Positions 8,065 through 18,422 are shown, counted from the first letter of the stretch. The stretch: 24,396 nt of DNA from Bacteroidaceae bacterium (GCA_016284115.1 JAEEOD010000326.1:1-24396), one strand, 5' to 3'. Translations and numbers: made by a program. The notes: a model not told the origin generated them from the letters alone.

Positions 8065-8382
8065 ATGAAGAAGATTGCATTTATCGCAGCAGCCCTTCTG
8101 GCTGTATCTTTCGCATCATGCGGAGGTAACAAAGCAAACAATGAAGCAGCTAACGACAAGCAGCAGGTAAAGGAAGCTATTGCTACAGAGGCTGCAGCAG
8201 CTTCTGAAGCAGCAGCTGATAAGGCTGTTGAGGTAATGGATGCTGCTAAGCAGGCCGGTGAAGAACTGAAACAGGCTGCTAAGGACAAGGCTAACGAGGT
8301 GACCAATGCTGCCAAGGACGCTGCTAAGCAGGCTATTGACGATGCTGCTAATGCTGCTAAGAGCAAGCTCGAGAAGAAATAA
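8065..8382 (+). CDS. Small Ala/Lys-rich lipoprotein with 11-residue repeats
   Basis: 105 residues, of unknown function. The N-terminus is a lipoprotein signal (KK, then a hydrophobic run) with a lipobox-like FASC, so Cys19 should be lipidated after cleavage. No acidic LES-type surface-export signal follows the Cys, so a periplasm-facing location is likely. The rest is almost all Ala, Lys, Glu, Asp, Asn and Gln. From residue 60 it falls into four 11-residue units: AAKQAGEELKQ, AAKDKANEVTN, AAKDAAKQAID and DAANAAKSKLE. Eleven-residue amphipathic repeats are the hallmark of LEA-type and some coiled-coil proteins, suggesting a long helix that may bind membrane or protect against stress (inference). 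It has a consensus promoter and a strong terminator and is monocistronic. No Shine-Dalgarno site is seen. Confidence 0.85.
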   Translation: MKKIAFIAAALLAVSFASCGGNKANNEAANDKQQVKEAIATEAAAASEAAADKAVEVMDAAKQAGEELKQAAKDKANEVTNAAKDAAKQAIDDAANAAKSKLEKK

Positions 8383-8407
8383 TCTATTATTTCTTGAAAC
8401 AAAAGAC

Positions 8408-8440
8408 AAAGGCCCCGCATTGCGGAGCCTTTATTTTTAT
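8408..8440 (+). terminator. Rho-independent terminator of the lipoprotein gene
   Basis: AAAGGC (8408-8413) pairs with GCCTTT (8427-8432). After one mismatch, CCGC (8415-8418) pairs with GCGG (8422-8425) around an ATT loop. A T-rich run (ATTTTTAT) follows. It lies 26 bases after the stop. Confidence 0.9.
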
Positions 8441-8471
8441 CTTTCGCACATCACGTCTGATATAACAAAAT

Positions 8472-8502
8472 AATTAAGGCCCCAAAAATTGGAGCCTTAA
8501 TT
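8472..8502 (-). terminator. Terminator of the rpsF-rpsR-rplI operon
   Basis: AATTAAGGC (8472-8480) pairs with GCCTTAATT (8494-8502). One C/A mismatch precedes a CCAA/TTGG inner stem with an AAA loop. On the minus strand it continues with ATTTTGTTATA. It lies 19 bases beyond the rplI stop and shares its plan (GGC, mismatch, inner 4-bp stem, 3-nt loop) with the facing terminator at 8408. Confidence 0.82.
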
Positions 8503-8520
8503 TATATCAGTATTGTAATC

Positions 8521-8976
8521 TTATGCTTCTTCAGCCTCAGCTACAACTTCGAAAGGAATTTCAACCTTTACTTCCTTGTGTAACTGTACATTAGCAACAT
8601 AGTTACCAACTTCCTTCACACTACCCTTAACGGTAATAATTTTGCGGTCGATTTCGATACCCAACTTTGCCAGTTCATCAGCAATCTGCATAGCACCAAC
8701 AGAACCGAAGATAGTACCAGTATTGCTTACCTTAGCTGCAATCTTCAGACTTACGTCCTTTAACTGCTCGGCTTTAGCCAAAGCATCGTTCTTAATCTTC
8801 TCCAACTTGTGAGCACGCTGCTTCAGGTCCTCAGCCAACTGCTTCTTTGCAGATGCAGAAGCAATAACAGCCTTACCTGTAGGGATAAGGTAGTTACGGC
8901 CATAACCATCTTTCACCTTAACGATATCGTTCTTGTAACCCAGATTGATTACATCTTCTTTCAAAATTAATTCCAT
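8521..8976 (-). CDS. rplI: Ribosomal protein bL9
   Basis: Large-subunit protein that binds 23S rRNA near the L1 stalk base and reaches over to the neighbouring ribosome. The N-domain start MELILKEDVINLGYKNDIVKVKDGY and the GYGRNYLIPTGKA block are diagnostic. A long connecting helix (about residues 42-75) and a C-terminal domain with GTIFGSVG follow. 151 residues is the usual length. It is the last gene of rpsF-rpsR-rplI, the usual bacterial order. A strong Shine-Dalgarno site (8981-8990) precedes it, which is exceptional for this phylum. Confidence 0.97.
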   Translation of the reverse strand: MELILKEDVINLGYKNDIVKVKDGYGRNYLIPTGKAVIASASAKKQLAEDLKQRAHKLEKIKNDALAKAEQLKDVSLKIAAKVSNTGTIFGSVGAMQIADELAKLGIEIDRKIITVKGSVKEVGNYVANVQLHKEVKVEIPFEVVAEAEEA

Positions 8977-8980
8977 ACTA

Positions 8981-8990
8981 TCTCCTCCTT
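8981..8990 (-). promoter_or_regulatory. Strong Shine-Dalgarno site of rplI
   Basis: On the minus strand this reads AAGGAGGAGA, with the GGAGG core 7 nt from the rplI ATG. Most other genes in the window have no recognisable site, as is normal for Bacteroidota, whose anti-Shine-Dalgarno tail is buried in the ribosome. Confidence 0.85.
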
Positions 8991-8991
8991 A

Positions 8992-9276
8992 TTATTTCAT
9001 CATGTCAGTTACATAAGGCAGCAGAGCCAAATGACGGGCTCTCTTCACAGCTTGCGCAACACGGCGCTGGAACTTTAAGGAAGTACCAGTGATACGACGA
9101 GGCAAAATCTTACCTTGCTCGTTGAGGAACTTCTTCAGGAATTCAGGATCCTTATAATCGATATACTTGATACCAGCCTTTTTGAAGCGGCAGTACTTTT
9201 TCTTCTTAATGTCTACTGAAGGGGGAGTCAGATATCTAATCTCAGACTGCTCTTGAACGTTCTGATTCTGTGCCAT
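8992..9276 (-). CDS. rpsR: Ribosomal protein bS18
   Basis: Small-subunit platform protein that pairs with bS6. [15 protein letters not shown], then [19 protein letters not shown] and the basic [20 protein letters not shown] are the standard bS18 core. The extra ~25 N-terminal residues are usual in this group. It starts 2 bases after the rpsF stop, 15 bases before rplI. In Bacteroidota ribosomes bS18 helps form the pocket that hides the 16S 3' tail, so its own strong Shine-Dalgarno site (9283-9290) is of interest. Confidence 0.97.
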   Translation of the reverse strand: MAQNQNVQEQSEIRYLTPPSVDIKKKKYCRFKKAGIKYIDYKDPEFLKKFLNEQGKILPRRITGTSLKFQRRVAQAVKRARHLALLPYVTDMMK

Positions 9277-9278
9277 AA

Positions 9279-9620
9279 TTAATCCTCCTTTTTAGTTTTA
9301 AGACCTCTTCTCTTAGCAGCATATTCAGCAGCATATTTTTCCTGCTTCAATGTCAAAAAGCGAAGAACGCGCTCATCGCGACGATAATTAACCTCTAACT
9401 TAGCGATCACTGTGGGATCAGCCTCAAACTCTACCAACTGATAAAAACCAGTGGTCTTCTTCTGAATAGGATAAGCCAGCTTTTTCAAGCCCCAGCTTTC
9501 TTCATTGACAATCGTTCCACCATTAGCTTTGATGATGCCAGTGAACTTTCCTACCGCTTCCTTCATCTGATCATCAGACAAAACGGGAGTCAAAATGAAA
9601 ACGGTTTCGTATTGATTCAT
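9279..9620 (-). CDS. rpsF: Ribosomal protein bS6
   Basis: Small-subunit platform protein. The start is ATG 9620, giving [18 protein letters not shown], the canonical bS6 beginning; the longer open frame upstream runs through the promoter and is not real. [25 protein letters not shown] and [15 protein letters not shown] are conserved family blocks. The protein has 113 residues with a Lys/Arg-rich C-terminal tail. It is first of the rpsF-rpsR-rplI operon, behind a consensus promoter, with a leader of about 40 nt and no Shine-Dalgarno site. Confidence 0.97.
   Translation of the reverse strand: MNQYETVFILTPVLSDDQMKEAVGKFTGIIKANGGTIVNEESWGLKKLAYPIQKKTTGFYQLVEFEADPTVIAKLEVNYRRDERVLRFLTLKQEKYAAEYAAKRRGLKTKKED
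9283..9290 (-). promoter_or_regulatory. Strong Shine-Dalgarno site of rpsR
   Basis: On the minus strand this reads AAGGAGGA, with the GGAGG core 7 nt from the rpsR ATG. It lies within the last codons of rpsF. Its core and spacing are identical to the rplI site; rpsF, first in the operon, has no such site. Confidence 0.85.
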
Positions 9621-9667
9621 ACTGTTTAAATAATTAATAATATAGTTGTTTCGCAAAAATGCGGATG

Positions 9668-9698
9668 CAAAGGTAGGGATTTTATTTTGAACTGCAAA
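9668..9698 (-). promoter_or_regulatory. Consensus promoter of rpsF-rpsR-rplI
   Basis: On the minus strand, TTTG (9698-9695), a 19-nt spacer and TACCTTTG (9675-9668) match TTTG-N19-TAnnTTTG exactly. Transcription would start near 9661. It overlaps the divergent marR promoter. Confidence 0.82.
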
Positions 9699-9715
9699 AA
9701 TATTTTGTATCTTTG
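9686..9715 (+). promoter_or_regulatory. Promoter of the marR-type gene
   Basis: TTTG (9686-9689), an 18-nt spacer and TATCTTTG (9708-9715) are one base short of the consensus spacing. A start near 9722 leaves about 22 nt of leader. Its -33 half lies inside the spacer of the opposing rpsF promoter. Confidence 0.7.
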
Positions 9716-9743
9716 TGGCTAAAATAATTACAAAAAGGAATAC

Positions 9744-10214
9744 ATGAAAGGAATTGAACAATTTGACTTTGACGTAACCTTGATCTTTGCGGTACTGAAT
9801 GGGAGGGTATCTGCCGCTATCAACCGCCGACTTGTCATGGATTTCAAAGCAGAGGGCATCGACATCTCACCAGAACAACTTACTGTATTATCATTGCTGT
9901 GGAAGAAAGATAGAGTGACGCAACAAGAACTCTGCAACGTCACATTTAAAGACAAACCCAATATGACAAGACTGATTGACAGCTTGGAGAGAAAAGGGCT
10001 GGCTAAAAGAACCATCGACGAGAACGACAAGCGTAACAACCTGATCATTCTCACGTCAGAGGGGAAAGCAATCGAAGAAAAGGCATTCCTGGTAGCCAAT
10101 ACCACCATGCGCAAGGCACTTGTCAATGTCACACCCCAAGAATTAGCAATAGGTCAGGATCTACTGAAAAAGATATTCAGCAATATGCAAGAAAAGCCAA
10201 ATAAAGAGGAATAA
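9744..10214 (+). CDS. MarR-family transcription regulator
   Basis: 156-residue winged-helix dimeric repressor or activator. Helices at about residues 10-35 form the dimer interface. [23 protein letters not shown] and [17 protein letters not shown] form the helix-turn-helix and recognition helix, and [17 protein letters not shown] is the wing with the family D-x-R motif. It is divergent from rpsF with overlapping promoters, so binding to its own promoter would also affect the ribosomal operon. No ligand-binding residue or adjacent efflux or detoxification gene points to a signal. A weak AAGGA lies 4 nt before the ATG. Confidence 0.88.
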   Translation: MKGIEQFDFDVTLIFAVLNGRVSAAINRRLVMDFKAEGIDISPEQLTVLSLLWKKDRVTQQELCNVTFKDKPNMTRLIDSLERKGLAKRTIDENDKRNNLIILTSEGKAIEEKAFLVANTTMRKALVNVTPQELAIGQDLLKKIFSNMQEKPNKEE

Positions 10215-10345
10215 AAGACCAAAACAAAAATAATTGGGCGCTTTTTTATATTTTTACCTGAAATTATTTCGTTCGTTAAAGATTTTTCCTTTTCTTTGTA
10301 AATGATTTTAGTAAGAATAAATAATAATTAAAAAATAGTGTACAC

Positions 10346-10522
10346 ATGAAAGGCTTATTAAAGAATCTGGGACTGATTTTAATCCTGCTTGGTGGTTTAG
10401 GCATGATCGCTTGCCAATTTACTGGCAATGTTAACAACAATGGTGTATTAGGTGGCCTCTTCTTCCTGATGGTAGTAGGTTTAATCGTTTACATCGTTAT
10501 TAACAAACGGTTGGCAGACTAA
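10346..10522 (+). CDS. 58-residue small membrane protein
   Basis: A short gene, clear on translation: MKGLLKNLGLILILLGG..., ending in VYIVINKRLAD. Two hydrophobic stretches (residues 8-22 and 34-52) flank a polar loop TGNVNNNG. Residues 20-23 (MIAC) also resemble a lipobox, so it may instead be a lipoprotein with one membrane helix. I believe similar small proteins with the GNVNNN loop occur in other Bacteroidetes, but the function is unknown. It sits 131 bases after the MarR gene with an AT-rich gap, and is followed by a very strong terminator, so it is probably expressed as a short separate mRNA or as the tail of marR. Confidence 0.75.
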   Translation: MKGLLKNLGLILILLGGLGMIACQFTGNVNNNGVLGGLFFLMVVGLIVYIVINKRLAD

Positions 10523-10546
10523 TCTTCCCACACGAAATCGTGTTCG

Positions 10547-10587
10547 AAACAATAAAGGCAGCTTGAATAAAGCTGCCTTTATTGTTT
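10547..10587. terminator. Strong bidirectional terminator between the small membrane protein and rprY
   Basis: An 18-bp perfect stem (10547-10564 with 10570-10587) and a 5-nt loop GAATA. The arms begin AAACAATAAAGG and end CCTTTATTGTTT, so T-rich 3' sides exist on both strands. It ends 4 bases from the rprY stop and 25 bases after the small gene. Confidence 0.93.
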
Positions 10588-10590
10588 TCA

Positions 10591-11295
10591 TTAGCCCTCG
10601 TTCGATTCAGGGATAATTAACTTATAACCCTTACCATGGATATTAATAATCTCGATGGCCGGATCAGCCTTCAAATGCTTACGCAGTTTGGTAATATACA
10701 CATCCATACTGCGGGCATTGAAATAGTTGTCATCTATCCAGATGGTCTTCAAGGCAAAATCACGGTTCAGCACATCATTGGCATGTGCGCAAAGCAAATT
10801 CAACAACTCCGACTCCTTCGTGGTAAGTTTAGTCTGCTCTCCATCAATTGACAGGATCTGCTTCTGAATATCAAATGTGAACTTACCAATTTTGTAAGTA
10901 TTATTATCTTTGTTTCTCTTACCCTTTACTCTACGCAGAATAGCTTCAACACGCAGTGTCAATTCTTCCATACTGAATGGTTTGGTAATATAATCATCTG
11001 CACCGATTTTGAAGCCTTCTAGAATATCTTCCTTCAAGGTCTTTGCTGTCAAGAAGATAATGGGTACCTCAGAATTAGCAGAACGCACTTCTTTAGCCAA
11101 TGTAAAGCCATCTTTCTTAGGCATCATCACATCGAACACACAAATGTCATACTTCATTTTCAAAAAAGCCTTATAGCCTGCATCTCCATCGGGGAAGAGA
11201 TCTGCAATATAGCCTTTTGCTTGTAAATACTCTCTGAGCAGCATACCCAGATTCTCATCGTCTTCACACAACAGAATACGTAATTTATCGTCCAT
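10591..11295 (-). CDS. rprY: OmpR-type response regulator RprY
   Basis: 234-residue DNA-binding response regulator. The start ATG 11295 gives MDDKLRILLCEDDENLG; the upstream extension overlaps rprX and is rejected. The receiver domain shows Asp12/Asp13, the phospho-acceptor Asp55 (VFDVMMPKKDG), Thr83 and Lys105 (ITKPFS). The C-terminal winged helix (about residues 135-230) includes TTKESELLNLLCAHAND and the recognition segment RSMDVYITKLRKHL. The gene begins one base after the rprX stop. RprX/RprY is the Bacteroidetes pair first found through tetracycline-resistance regulation and later tied to stress responses. The name rests on overall similarity recalled from Bacteroides. Confidence 0.9.
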   Translation of the reverse strand: MDDKLRILLCEDDENLGMLLREYLQAKGYIADLFPDGDAGYKAFLKMKYDICVFDVMMPKKDGFTLAKEVRSANSEVPIIFLTAKTLKEDILEGFKIGADDYITKPFSMEELTLRVEAILRRVKGKRNKDNNTYKIGKFTFDIQKQILSIDGEQTKLTTKESELLNLLCAHANDVLNRDFALKTIWIDDNYFNARSMDVYITKLRKHLKADPAIEIINIHGKGYKLIIPESNEG

Positions 11296-11296
11296 A

Positions 11297-12829
11297 TCAC
11301 TCAAGATTAAATAAAGGTAATGCAATAATAAACCTGGTTCCGACATTCAACTCGCTTTCCGCCTTGATAGTACCATTATGGTCAGTAATGATTTTCTTTA
11401 CATAGGCCAAACCCAAGCCAAATCCCTTTACGTCGTGCAGATTACCTGTATGCACTCGATAGAACCTTTCAAATATCTTCTTTAAATTTTCTTTCTTAAT
11501 ACCAATGCCATTATCCTGAACGGCAATCATCAACTTTTTGCCTTCATTCCAAGTCTTTACAATAAGATGCAAATCTACATCTTCACGCCTGTACTTCACG
11601 GCATTGTCCATAAGGTTGAAGATAACATTGGTGATATGCATCTCGTCGGCATAAACAATGGGATCTTCAGCCAACAGTTCGCTATCAATCTTGCCATTAT
11701 AGCGTTCCACCTTCAGTGCAAAGGTATTGACCACTCCTTCAATTAGGGCATTCATGTCAATTTCCTTAGGTTTCATTGTGGCTTTGTCGTGATCGAACAT
11801 CGACATCTGCAACACCTTTTCTACCTCTAGTCTCAAACGTTTGGTCTCGTCATTGATTACTCCAGATATATGCTGGAACATGCTCGGCGACTTTGACACA
11901 GCTGGATCATTAAGCATTTGAGCTGCCAATGAGATGGTAGAGATAGGAGTCTTGAACTCGTGCGTCATGTTATTGATAAAGTCATTTTTCATCTCAGTCA
12001 GTTTTTTCTGACGGAAGATAACATAAATGGTGAAAATAAAAGTTACCAATAGCACCAATGTAAATACCACCGAAGGAATCATAAAACTCACGGAGTCGAA
12101 AATGTAATCACGTTTGCCAGGGAAATGTACTTGTACCATACTCATGCGAGCGGGTGTATCATTAAGAAAAAGAGGCTGTGTATACACCTGATCACTTCCC
12201 TTCTCATTGAAATCTGAACAACGATACACCTCTTTACCGTCACCATCAATCACCTTAAAGTGATAGCTGAGGTTCACACCATTGTCAACTAAGCCAGAAT
12301 GAATGTAATTATCAAGATTTCTAAAGTTGATTCTTTCAGAAACAGATTTCACATCAGCATTATACACCATCTGCCAGGCTATCTCATCCAATAAGTCACG
12401 TTGGTAAAGATAACGGTTTCGAAGCATCTCAGCCATAGAACGTGATGTTTGCGGAATAGTCTTGGTGCCATGGCGACGAGATATCATCGCCTTAGGCAAC
12501 TCCTGTGTCCCACTAGAGAAAGTCTTCAACTCAATCTTTGAGCCATCGGGACCCGTTATAGTAAAACCTTGTGTTTGTGTCCTAGTACTTTGTGAGCTCT
12601 GGCTCCATGCATTACGATCTTGGGTAGATATGTCTTCACGCAGCCAACGATCCACCTCCTCTGACTCTACATCTTTCGATGCTGCCAGCAATGCACGCTT
12701 GACCGACTCGTCGAACTGCTCATTGCGCATGGTAGCCATCTCCTCGATATAACTAATCTGAAGGTACAGCAAACTGAGAAACGAGAGTCCCATCACAGTG
12801 CCCAATATCCATATTGTCGTTTTCCTCAT
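11297..12829 (-). CDS. rprX: Sensor histidine kinase RprX
   Basis: 510-residue membrane kinase partner of RprY. The start ATG 12829 (MRKTTIWILG) places a transmembrane helix at residues 5-27; an upstream in-frame start would add an unlikely polar extension. A periplasmic sensor (about 28-248) is followed by a second membrane helix (249-272). The dimerisation/phospho-acceptor box NNMTHEFKTPIS gives His290. The ATPase domain has the N box (FNLMDNAVKYR), G1 (VQDNGIGI), F box (FERFYRV) and G2 (GFGLGLAYVKK). All catalytic parts are intact. The sensor domain resembles no ligand fold I can name. Confidence 0.92.
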   Translation of the reverse strand: MRKTTIWILGTVMGLSFLSLLYLQISYIEEMATMRNEQFDESVKRALLAASKDVESEEVDRWLREDISTQDRNAWSQSSQSTRTQTQGFTITGPDGSKIELKTFSSGTQELPKAMISRRHGTKTIPQTSRSMAEMLRNRYLYQRDLLDEIAWQMVYNADVKSVSERINFRNLDNYIHSGLVDNGVNLSYHFKVIDGDGKEVYRCSDFNEKGSDQVYTQPLFLNDTPARMSMVQVHFPGKRDYIFDSVSFMIPSVVFTLVLLVTFIFTIYVIFRQKKLTEMKNDFINNMTHEFKTPISTISLAAQMLNDPAVSKSPSMFQHISGVINDETKRLRLEVEKVLQMSMFDHDKATMKPKEIDMNALIEGVVNTFALKVERYNGKIDSELLAEDPIVYADEMHITNVIFNLMDNAVKYRREDVDLHLIVKTWNEGKKLMIAVQDNGIGIKKENLKKIFERFYRVHTGNLHDVKGFGLGLAYVKKIITDHNGTIKAESELNVGTRFIIALPLFNLE

Positions 12830-12868
12830 ATCTGCGTTATATCCATTATTAATATCTATTCGACGGAG

Positions 12869-12876
12869 CAAATTTA
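12869..12876 (-). promoter_or_regulatory. Candidate -7 box of rprX-rprY
   Basis: On the minus strand this reads TAAATTTG, a TAnnTTTG match 39 bases before the rprX ATG. The -33 position has only a CTTG-like match. The first TTAACAAT half-site overlaps this box. Confidence 0.45.
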
Positions 12877-12938
12877 ACAATTCCTATAATAACATGCAAG
12901 TAAATTGTTAATTTATTTCGAACTTTTTTATTAACAAT
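12874..12938. repeat. Three TTAACAAT half-sites upstream of rprX
   Basis: TTAACAATT (12874-12882) is the exact reverse complement of AATTGTTAA (12903-12911). ATTGTTAAT (12904-12912) is the exact reverse complement of ATTAACAAT (12930-12938). Half-site centres are about 29 and 27 bases apart. They flank or cover the candidate rprX promoter, which makes them candidate regulator sites. Confidence 0.65.
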
Positions 12939-12951
12939 ACTAAAAACAACA

Positions 12952-12981
12952 GGGACCACACCATTTTTAAGGTGTGGCCCC
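12952..12981 (-). terminator. Terminator of the EF-G-like gene
   Basis: GGG-a-CCACACC (12952-12962) pairs with GGTGTGG-c-CCC (12971-12981), with one mismatch and an 8-nt loop. On the minus strand the stem is followed by TTGTTTTTAG. It is 24 bases after the stop. Confidence 0.85.
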
Positions 12982-13005
12982 TCTATATAAATTAAGGTAA
13001 GAGTT

Positions 13006-15165
13006 TTATTCGTCTTCCTTGTTGCTCTCCTCGAACTCCTTGATAAGCTTGTTCTGTACATCAGTAGGAACAAGTTCATAACCGGAGAAGCTCATCACAA
13101 ATGAAGCACGACCACCAGTCAGTGAACTCAATGCTGTTGAGTAAGATGACATTTCCTTCAAAGGAACCTTAGCGCTCAATTTCTGGAAACCAGACTCACT
13201 GTCCATACCCATAATCATGGCACGGCGACCCTGCAAGTCACTCATCACATCACCCATATAATCAGCTGGCACCAGCACATCAACATCATAAATAGGCTCC
13301 AAAATCTTAGGACCTGCGTTGCGGAATGCCTCACTAAATGCGTTACGACCGGCCAGCATGAATGAGATTTCATTAGAATCCACTGGGTGCATCTTACCAT
13401 CATATACGATAACACGTACGTCACGAGCATAAGAACCAGTCAATGGGCCCTGCTCCAAACGTGACATGATACCCTTCAGGATAGCAGGCATAAAACGTGC
13501 GTCAATTGAACCACCAACGATAGCGTTGTAGAACACTAACTTGCCACCCCAATCCAAAGGATACTCGTCTTTACCCTTAACAGAGATTCGATATTCCTGT
13601 CCATTGAACTTATAAACAGTAGGCTCAGGCATACCTTCGGTATAAGGTTCCACAATGAGGTGAACCTCACCAAACTGACCAGCACCACCAGACTGCTTCT
13701 TATGACGATAGTCGGCACGAGCTGCCTTGGTAATAGTCTCACGATATGGGATGCGGGGTTCGTCATAAACGATCTGCATCTTCTCGTTGTTCTCCATGCG
13801 CCACTTCAAAGTACGCAGATGGAACTCACCCTGACCATAGAGGATAGTCTGACGCAATTCCTTAGACTGGTCAACGATCCATGTAGGATCTTCCTCGTGC
13901 ATACGGTTCAACAAGCCCATCATCTTTTCCATATCTGCCTCGTTAACAGGACGGATAGCACGTGAGTACTTAGAGTTAGGATACTTGATAAAGTCGAAGC
14001 GATACTCGCAATCCTTACCATTTAAGGTGTTACCTACGCGTACATCTTTCAACTTAACGGTACAACCTATATCACCTGCTACCATAGCCTCCACCTTCTC
14101 ACGGTTAGCTCCAGCTGGAGAATAGATCTGAGCGATGCGCTCCTTAGAGCCACGGTCTGCGTTTGTCAGGTCATCACCCTCACGCACAGTACCACTCATC
14201 ACCTTGAAATACTGTACATCACCGATATGTGGTTCTACAGAAGTCTTGAAGAAGAAGATGGAAGTTGGGCCATTAGGATCTGGCTTCACTTCCTCACCTG
14301 CCGTATTCATCACAGCTGGCATATCGTCAACGAAAGGCACCACATTACCTAAGAACTCCATCAGGCGACCTACACCCATATTCTTCTGTGCGCAAACGCA
14401 GAACACTGGGAACATGCCACGACTTGCCAGGCCCTTGCGAATACCCAGGCGAATCTCATCTTCTGTCAAAGGCTCTTCCATAAAGAACTTCTCCATCAAA
14501 GCCTCATCATGTTCAGCAGCAGCTTCGATTAAGGCATTATGAAGCTCTGTTGCCTTGTCCACCTCAGAAGCAGGGATGTCCTCAATAGTAGGAGTGCCAC
14601 CATCCGGTCCATACGTAAACTTCTTCATCAACAGCACGTCAATGATAGAATTAAAATTAGGACCGGCATTCAATGGATACTGAACGCGCACTACCTTGTT
14701 GCCGTAAGTCTCACGAAGACGTTCCACCACATTATCGAAATCACAATTGTCAGCGTCCAGCTTGTTGATCAGGAAAATCACAGGCTTGCCCAACTTCTCA
14801 GTATAACGGAAGTGGTTCTGTGTAGTCACTTCAGGACCATACTGACCATTGATCAACAAGATAGCAGTATCTGTTACGTTCAAAGCCGTCAAATAAGCAC
14901 CAGCGAAGTCATCACTACCGGGACAGTCGATGATATTCAGCTTCTTGCCGTTATGCTCTACGTGAAATACTGTGGAGAATACAGAGTAGCCATATTCCTG
15001 CTCTACAGGGAAATAGTCACTCACCGTATTCTTCATACTTACTCTACCGCGACGTTTTATGATACCACCCTCAAAGAGCAAAGACTCTGTGAGAGTGGTT
15101 TTTCCGGCGCCATCACTACCTAACAAGGCAATGTTCTTAATTTCGTTAGTTTGATAAACTTTCAT
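13006..15165 (-). CDS. EF-G-like translation factor (EF-G2 type) lacking the catalytic histidine
   Basis: 719-residue translational GTPase with all EF-G domains, distinct from canonical FusA. The P-loop is GSDGAGKTT (residues 16-24), and NKLD (134-137) and the domain IV/V blocks are intact. The switch II motif is DCPGSDDF (80-87) where FusA has DTPGHVDF, so the catalytic His is Ser84. The switch I region reads VEQEYGYSVFST where FusA has the QERGITI type. In Bacteroides thetaiotaomicron an EF-G2 with such changes supports translocation without GTP hydrolysis and is induced on carbon starvation; this gene matches that type from memory. It is monocistronic, with its own terminator. A possible minus-strand -7 box (TAGATTTG) lies at 15230-15237. 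Confidence 0.9.
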   Translation of the reverse strand: MKVYQTNEIKNIALLGSDGAGKTTLTESLLFEGGIIKRRGRVSMKNTVSDYFPVEQEYGYSVFSTVFHVEHNGKKLNIIDCPGSDDFAGAYLTALNVTDTAILLINGQYGPEVTTQNHFRYTEKLGKPVIFLINKLDADNCDFDNVVERLRETYGNKVVRVQYPLNAGPNFNSIIDVLLMKKFTYGPDGGTPTIEDIPASEVDKATELHNALIEAAAEHDEALMEKFFMEEPLTEDEIRLGIRKGLASRGMFPVFCVCAQKNMGVGRLMEFLGNVVPFVDDMPAVMNTAGEEVKPDPNGPTSIFFFKTSVEPHIGDVQYFKVMSGTVREGDDLTNADRGSKERIAQIYSPAGANREKVEAMVAGDIGCTVKLKDVRVGNTLNGKDCEYRFDFIKYPNSKYSRAIRPVNEADMEKMMGLLNRMHEEDPTWIVDQSKELRQTILYGQGEFHLRTLKWRMENNEKMQIVYDEPRIPYRETITKAARADYRHKKQSGGAGQFGEVHLIVEPYTEGMPEPTVYKFNGQEYRISVKGKDEYPLDWGGKLVFYNAIVGGSIDARFMPAILKGIMSRLEQGPLTGSYARDVRVIVYDGKMHPVDSNEISFMLAGRNAFSEAFRNAGPKILEPIYDVDVLVPADYMGDVMSDLQGRRAMIMGMDSESGFQKLSAKVPLKEMSSYSTALSSLTGGRASFVMSFSGYELVPTDVQNKLIKEFEESNKEDE

Positions 15166-15229
15166 GATATTTAATTAATAAATTTATAATCAATAAATAG
15201 GTGCTTCGTAAAAAAGCGGTGCAAATTAG

Positions 15230-15237
15230 CAAATCTA
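15230..15237 (-). promoter_or_regulatory. Candidate -7 box of the EF-G-like gene
   Basis: On the minus strand this reads TAGATTTG (TAnnTTTG), 64 bases before the ATG. No TTTG is found at the -33 distance, which would be compatible with activator dependence. Confidence 0.4.
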
Positions 15238-15286
15238 AGCAAGAAAAGCAACTCTTTCGCCACTTTTTTACAATTTCATAACTAAA

Positions 15287-18400
<3,114 letters not shown>

Positions 18401-18422
18401 TTAGTTTTTATTTTCTAATCTA

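Noticed and set aside
8049..8420. Long open frames antisense to the lipoprotein gene
   Set aside because: They are shadows of the Ala-rich GCT/GCA codons; the plus-strand gene has signal peptide, promoter and terminator.
9621..9661. S6:S18-type leader RNA before rpsF
   Set aside because: The leader is only about 40 nt. A 4-bp CGCA/TGCG stem near a CCG is present, but not the full known fold.
9621..9761. N-terminal extension of rpsF
   Set aside because: It covers the rpsF promoter and is absent from the bS6 family; [12 protein letters not shown] is the family start.
10215..10260. Terminator after the MarR gene
   Set aside because: There is a T-run after GGGCGC but no matching upstream arm for a stem.
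14539..15123. Open frames opposite the EF-G-like gene
   Set aside because: No family motifs, and they lie wholly within a well-supported gene on the other strand.
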